Origin: Tritrichomonas musculus
Taxonomy: Eukaryota; Parabasalia; Tritrichomonadida; Tritrichomonadidae
Assembly: GCA_039105265.1 (NCBI GenBank)
Contig: JAPFFF010000011.1
Location: 4,588,001-4,652,000, forward strand
DNA length: 64,000 nucleotides
Reading direction: 5' to 3'
Positions 61,201 through 64,000 of this stretch are shown here, piece by piece (within the stretch, counting starts at the first letter, position 1; each line of letters begins with the position of its first letter). The translations under genes were made by a program, and so were the position numbers. The notes beneath the pieces were generated by a model. That model was not told the origin of the DNA. It worked only from the letters and a program-made list of their open reading frames with translations, and ran no database searches.

Positions 61201-63985
61201 GATTGAATTCTTCACTCATCAAATTTGGCATTACATAATCAAATAAAGGTCCTTTATATTGTTTAGGAAGAGTACAATTTTGTACAGAAATTGAGCGTGT
61301 AAGAACATCCTTGAAGCAATTACATACATTAAAAATTGTTTCAGGATTATTTAAATCAGGTTTAATTGTGACAAGACGCATAGTTGAATTGGCATCTCCT
61401 GTCTCTTTTGAAAACTTGCTCCAAACACCTTCCATCTCTCTTTTATCTTGATTTTGTATTTCTTTAGGAATAGTTACAATGATACCAAATGAATTAGCAG
61501 CCTCCTTTAAAACAGATTTCTTCCAGGCATTAATAGAAATCAAGTTTTCATCAAGACCGTCAGAGAAAAGGAACAAAGCTCTTTGAGGTTTAAAATCTTC
61601 AGCAATTTCATCTTCTTTTTCATCTTCTTTTTCATCCTTTTCATCTTTATCTTTATTTTCTTTTGATTCATTTGTTTTCATGTCTTCAATGAATTGATAA
61701 AATGTTTCTGCATAGTTTGTTCTATATCGTGCAATTAAGCAACAATCCAAGACTCTTTGGAGAGCTTCAAGTGAATGAGGCTGATCAAATGTTTTCAAAA
61801 TATACTTGAATTTGGAATCAGAAACAATACTAATTGCATATTTAATACCAAGAAAGTAAAGAGCAAATGAAAAGGAAGTCAATAGAAGCATATTAAACAT
61901 TTTGTTGACTTTTGAAATGTATGAAGAACAATCAAATAATAAATTGATTGATAAATAATTAAATGGAATTGCACCGCTTTTTATTTCTGTTTCTAAATTT
62001 TCGGCAGCACTTCGAACAAGGACACTAATTAAATAAGAAGCTTTAGGAATGAATTCTTTAATGTGTAAATCTTCATGATCATGTTTAAGATAACTTGCAT
62101 AATTATGAATTGTTTCAATTGAAACTGCTTTAAATTGAAATACGTCTTTCGGACTTGAAGAATGAATTCGAGATAAAACTCGATCAATTCCATCTTTTTC
62201 AGTTAATTCAGATAATATTTCATCAATAGCTTTTCCTTTTGTAAGATTCTTTGATTTACCTTTCCCAATGTCTTGAATCAATCTAACTCTATTCTTATCA
62301 ATATTAACATCATCAGGATTAGGTAATTCAAAATCATTATCACTTAAATCTGCTTCATCATCTCCTTTTACATCAATTTTTGAAATGTCAACTAAATCAT
62401 CAACGTTTTCTTCAGTTTGTTGATCATCTACTGTTTGTTCATCGTCTTCACCTTCATCTTTTACATCTTCAATTTCACCATTATCAAAGAAGGTTGTTTT
62501 AGTTAATTCAACATCATCAGCAACTGCTGCGTTTATCATTTCAACACGCGTTGTTGCATCAAAAATCATATCTTTGGTATAATCAATTTTAGTCTTCCAT
62601 GGAATATTTCTTGGTAAGTAAACTTTATCTTGTAATGGTATTTTAATGATCTCTGAATTACTTCCATCATCTTGAATGCTATTAATAATTTTTTGATCTG
62701 TTGGTGGCAAGAAACTAAAATCAACACTTCCACTCTTTAATCGATTAACACAGCTACAAAATGAGCTATTAAATAAATTAATAGCTTCTGAATTAATCGA
62801 ATAATTCTTCTTCCTTCCATTATTATATTGCTTATATAACTTGAAAAGAATTAGGAAGTAATCAAGCGCTTTCTTCTTGCTATTCTTCTTCTTTGATAAG
62901 AAAATAGGAAGAACATTCGCACCCTGTGAACATGTTAAAAAGAAATTATTCAATGATTCAACAGTATTCTTTTGAGGAACTATTATTTCAGGAAGTTCAT
63001 TAATTTTAGAATCATCTTCTTCATCATCATTGTTATTCTCCATTTCTGGATTATTTTGAATTCTCCAAATTGCTTCTGGACAGGAATCTGTAATTTTGGC
63101 TGGCACGGGATCATTCTTTTCCATCAAAATAAAGCATTCATACTGATACTTTTTATGTTGTAATGGAGAAATTTTATTTGATTCTTTAGATTTTTTATGT
63201 GATGCAATTGCTTCAGATATAGGAGACTTTGGATTTGGTGTATCAAATAAGACACTCTTTGGAACATCAAAGAAGGCTCCATAAGCTTTACAATAATATT
63301 GTGATAACATTCTACTATCAGCATCAATATTCAACGAGTTTTTACGTTCAACAATTTCTTTATATCTTGTCTTGAATATTTTTTCAAGATAATAAATCAT
63401 ATTATATGAATAAATAATCAAAAGATTATCATCAACAGACTTATCAGGTATATGATTCCTAATCTTATTTGCTCTTGCCTTTAATCCTTTAGGCAATGCA
63501 TTTACGAAATCTCCAACTTTTCTAATGTTATCTTTATCCATCAAAATTAGCATTAAAATTGCAAAATTTTGATGATTTATCGCTTTTTCATCAGATGAAA
63601 TCACAGTTAATAATTCATCTGTATCAATTTTCGGCTTAGAAAGAGCTTCTCCTAATTCGATTGAAGTAATTTTATTACGAGGAAGTAAGAATTTTAATGC
63701 TTCAATAAGTCTTGCACGAGCAAGTTCAATATTATCTGGAATTACAGCAATTTCTTTATGATGATGTGGATAATTAGAAAATGCAGGGAACCAATTAGAT
63801 TTTTCAATTTCACCGATAATTGTATAAGTAACAAAGTGAATTCTTTTATTCATTGATGATGTTGTAGTTATCATTGAAGCCATTCTATTTAAGCCCATTG
63901 AATTACCCCAAAGACAACCAACAAGACTTGTAAATTTATCTTCTTGAGGAATATCATCAGTGGGCAAATCAATTAAGTCTTCCAT
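58253..63985 (-). CDS. Large protein with three VWA-type domains and a GATase-like domain
   Basis: 1,910 residues from ATG 63985. A helical N-terminal region (1-330) is followed by an acidic stretch (about 500-550). VWA 1 spans about 680-860 with LLFDCSSYIS and LFLFSDG. VWA 2 spans about 1060-1245 with VVIDASLS (MIDAS D-x-S-x-S) and LFVLTDG. Residues about 1325-1460 (ILILMLYNCD, ACWVINGWDYPIIP, FWENGGAVVMLAEGEPFF) look like a class I glutamine-amidotransferase or ThuA-like fold. VWA 3 spans about 1655-1800 with FAVDISGSI and HLIIVTDGE. The second and third MIDAS motifs should bind Mg2+. A charged Lys/Glu/Asp insert lies at about 772-795. No signal or membrane segment is seen, so it is cytosolic or nuclear. 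Multi-VWA proteins usually scaffold large complexes. I cannot assign a specific pathway. The frame is intact. Confidence 0.7.
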   Translation of the reverse strand: MEDLIDLPTDDIPQEDKFTSLVGCLWGNSMGLNRMASMITTTSSMNKRIHFVTYTIIGEIEKSNWFPAFSNYPHHHKEIAVIPDNIELARARLIEALKFLLPRNKITSIELGEALSKPKIDTDELLTVISSDEKAINHQNFAILMLILMDKDNIRKVGDFVNALPKGLKARANKIRNHIPDKSVDDNLLIIYSYNMIYYLEKIFKTRYKEIVERKNSLNIDADSRMLSQYYCKAYGAFFDVPKSVLFDTPNPKSPISEAIASHKKSKESNKISPLQHKKYQYECFILMEKNDPVPAKITDSCPEAIWRIQNNPEMENNNDDEEDDSKINELPEIIVPQKNTVESLNNFFLTCSQGANVLPIFLSKKKNSKKKALDYFLILFKLYKQYNNGRKKNYSINSEAINLFNSSFCSCVNRLKSGSVDFSFLPPTDQKIINSIQDDGSNSEIIKIPLQDKVYLPRNIPWKTKIDYTKDMIFDATTRVEMINAAVADDVELTKTTFFDNGEIEDVKDEGEDDEQTVDDQQTEENVDDLVDISKIDVKGDDEADLSDNDFELPNPDDVNIDKNRVRLIQDIGKGKSKNLTKGKAIDEILSELTEKDGIDRVLSRIHSSSPKDVFQFKAVSIETIHNYASYLKHDHEDLHIKEFIPKASYLISVLVRSAAENLETEIKSGAIPFNYLSINLLFDCSSYISKVNKMFNMLLLTSFSFALYFLGIKYAISIVSDSKFKYILKTFDQPHSLEALQRVLDCCLIARYRTNYAETFYQFIEDMKTNESKENKDKDEKDEKEDEKEDEIAEDFKPQRALFLFSDGLDENLISINAWKKSVLKEAANSFGIIVTIPKEIQNQDKREMEGVWSKFSKETGDANSTMRLVTIKPDLNNPETIFNVCNCFKDVLTRSISVQNCTLPKQYKGPLFDYVMPNLMSEEFNLINLNTSKDIKKSIYVNIEKNDSSNRDTNKLQLDKVNITQFRGKTGKIISCNVDAKYHDNFQKYIHQTLNRLKNIFRSQLETIFKPNKASQTVLSSTGTDFDITALVLNLINPVPDPLIYLEEKGGLVRNYGVTVVIDASLSCFNFVTTVNSLKTVICLLCALSSVELPCVDVLLSTKESPIVLCSDVPSVYALSEKSAIWPALFSHFSQDVSPNCDLEAAIHAAYDLHRMRGTERTSLLFVLTDGLYMAARKQKIKNQVSLAVRCGINVIGIGIGIYPIGIKDLFSQSIVVLNPEKIIIAISCLFGDENPDELKVIKPLFPPLSKLKELCSVLNQFEEYEKHPMFKELKEKLFKTPCAMDAYSDYYNEEKFAGTDYNEVVDNPTGKNTEMYVANCFKGQKILILMLYNCDFNLQESLKVNKKYLSTGPDKDSDLCVKKAVEFFGIDIVVVEDYDAGMEELMKKDKDGNCIYYACWVINGWDYPIIPNGKNPQHIIAFNECLKLFWENGGAVVMLAEGEPFFVQTNLFLETITIPGRINDDGSREPSIKTKLRLHGNHEGKLTLLGTEDKNLPKPQEFYHTSNLYGTRSSLSHNLKKLYEGETISFVDYDPDQYKPFIPFMRDSKGGISALFYPADPSNHTGDIIIDCGYTKFFTNISSDGTFQYIQNIAAFTAQLENSLSFYHVKPEEYRPKGFNFDPTPLLNGNYPYKKVPKEEKVERLEQRIKNLQTLFAVDISGSIYKETYYHHILQKIFNKYKAGDLILLWDHQAKWSDYQTIKQIWENKEGYGGTYPLAFLRTIQETGKKAPHLIIVTDGEISQGDVQECVPFIHNNNIIFDIVDTYIVGTVGNNCSIGTIFQKEEVPSRIYLYHPHSDDPEVPQVLDVVSPEDIEVFNEIDQIDTRGKFFMNFNSIFQVVKSRMMGMEANPKIEEKLVNMKNRILADNAEFDPDFERKMNVLIDFSKGKYSNVFNNDILTAMANK

Positions 63986-64000
63986 TTCTATTTTTCCATC

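Overview
The window reads as nuclear DNA of a parabasalid (trichomonad) protist, most likely Tritrichomonas or a close relative. The genes are long and uninterrupted, and they sit in very AT-rich spacers. Several stop codons are embedded in TAAA, the trichomonad poly(A) signal context. The window also holds relics of two families greatly expanded in trichomonads: DUF3447/ankyrin proteins and BspA-like (LRR_5) proteins. The species call is an inference, since no rRNA or mitochondrial-type marker is present. I recognised no tRNA, rRNA or CRISPR.

Layout. 1-8.7 kb: a giant minus-strand gene open at the left edge, with a CUB-like module. 9.4-10.4 kb: a decayed protein kinase. 10.8-19.5 kb: a CFAP47 homologue, a central-pair/axoneme protein with repeated ASH/MSP-like domains and a CH domain. 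19.8-21.1 kb: a condensation-fold acyltransferase. 21.1-25.7 kb: a foreign-looking island with a 14/15-bp minisatellite, degraded minus-strand frames that include a replication-initiator-like motif pair, and a perfect 22-bp GC-rich palindrome. 26.1-47.2 kb: an ordinary gene-dense stretch with a small basic protein, a TRIC-like channel, an NT-C2 protein, VPS29, SMARCD/BAF60, a CIP2A-like protein, a DENND6-like DENN protein, TRM112, a GAF-PDE, an RRM protein with a 57-bp coding repeat, and a small Ser/Thr-rich protein. 47.7-50.0 kb: an AP-1 gamma adaptin. 50-58 kb: a gene-poor graveyard of BspA-like and DUF3447/ankyrin pseudogenes, a 188-bp tandem array, and two TA-flanked inverted-repeat elements. 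One of these elements is 1,722 bp with about 208-bp, almost identical termini. 58.3-64.0 kb: a 1,910-residue protein with three VWA-type domains.

The host genes do not form an operon. They cover unrelated jobs: trafficking (VPS29, AP-1 gamma, DENN), flagellum (CFAP47), chromatin (SMARCD), signalling (PDE, CIP2A-like) and RNA or translation methylation (TRM112, RRM). The strongest candidate for something undescribed is the 21.1-25.7 kb island: Rep-like frames plus a strong palindrome just upstream of them suggest a rolling-circle or hairpin-replicating element fossilised in a trichomonad chromosome.
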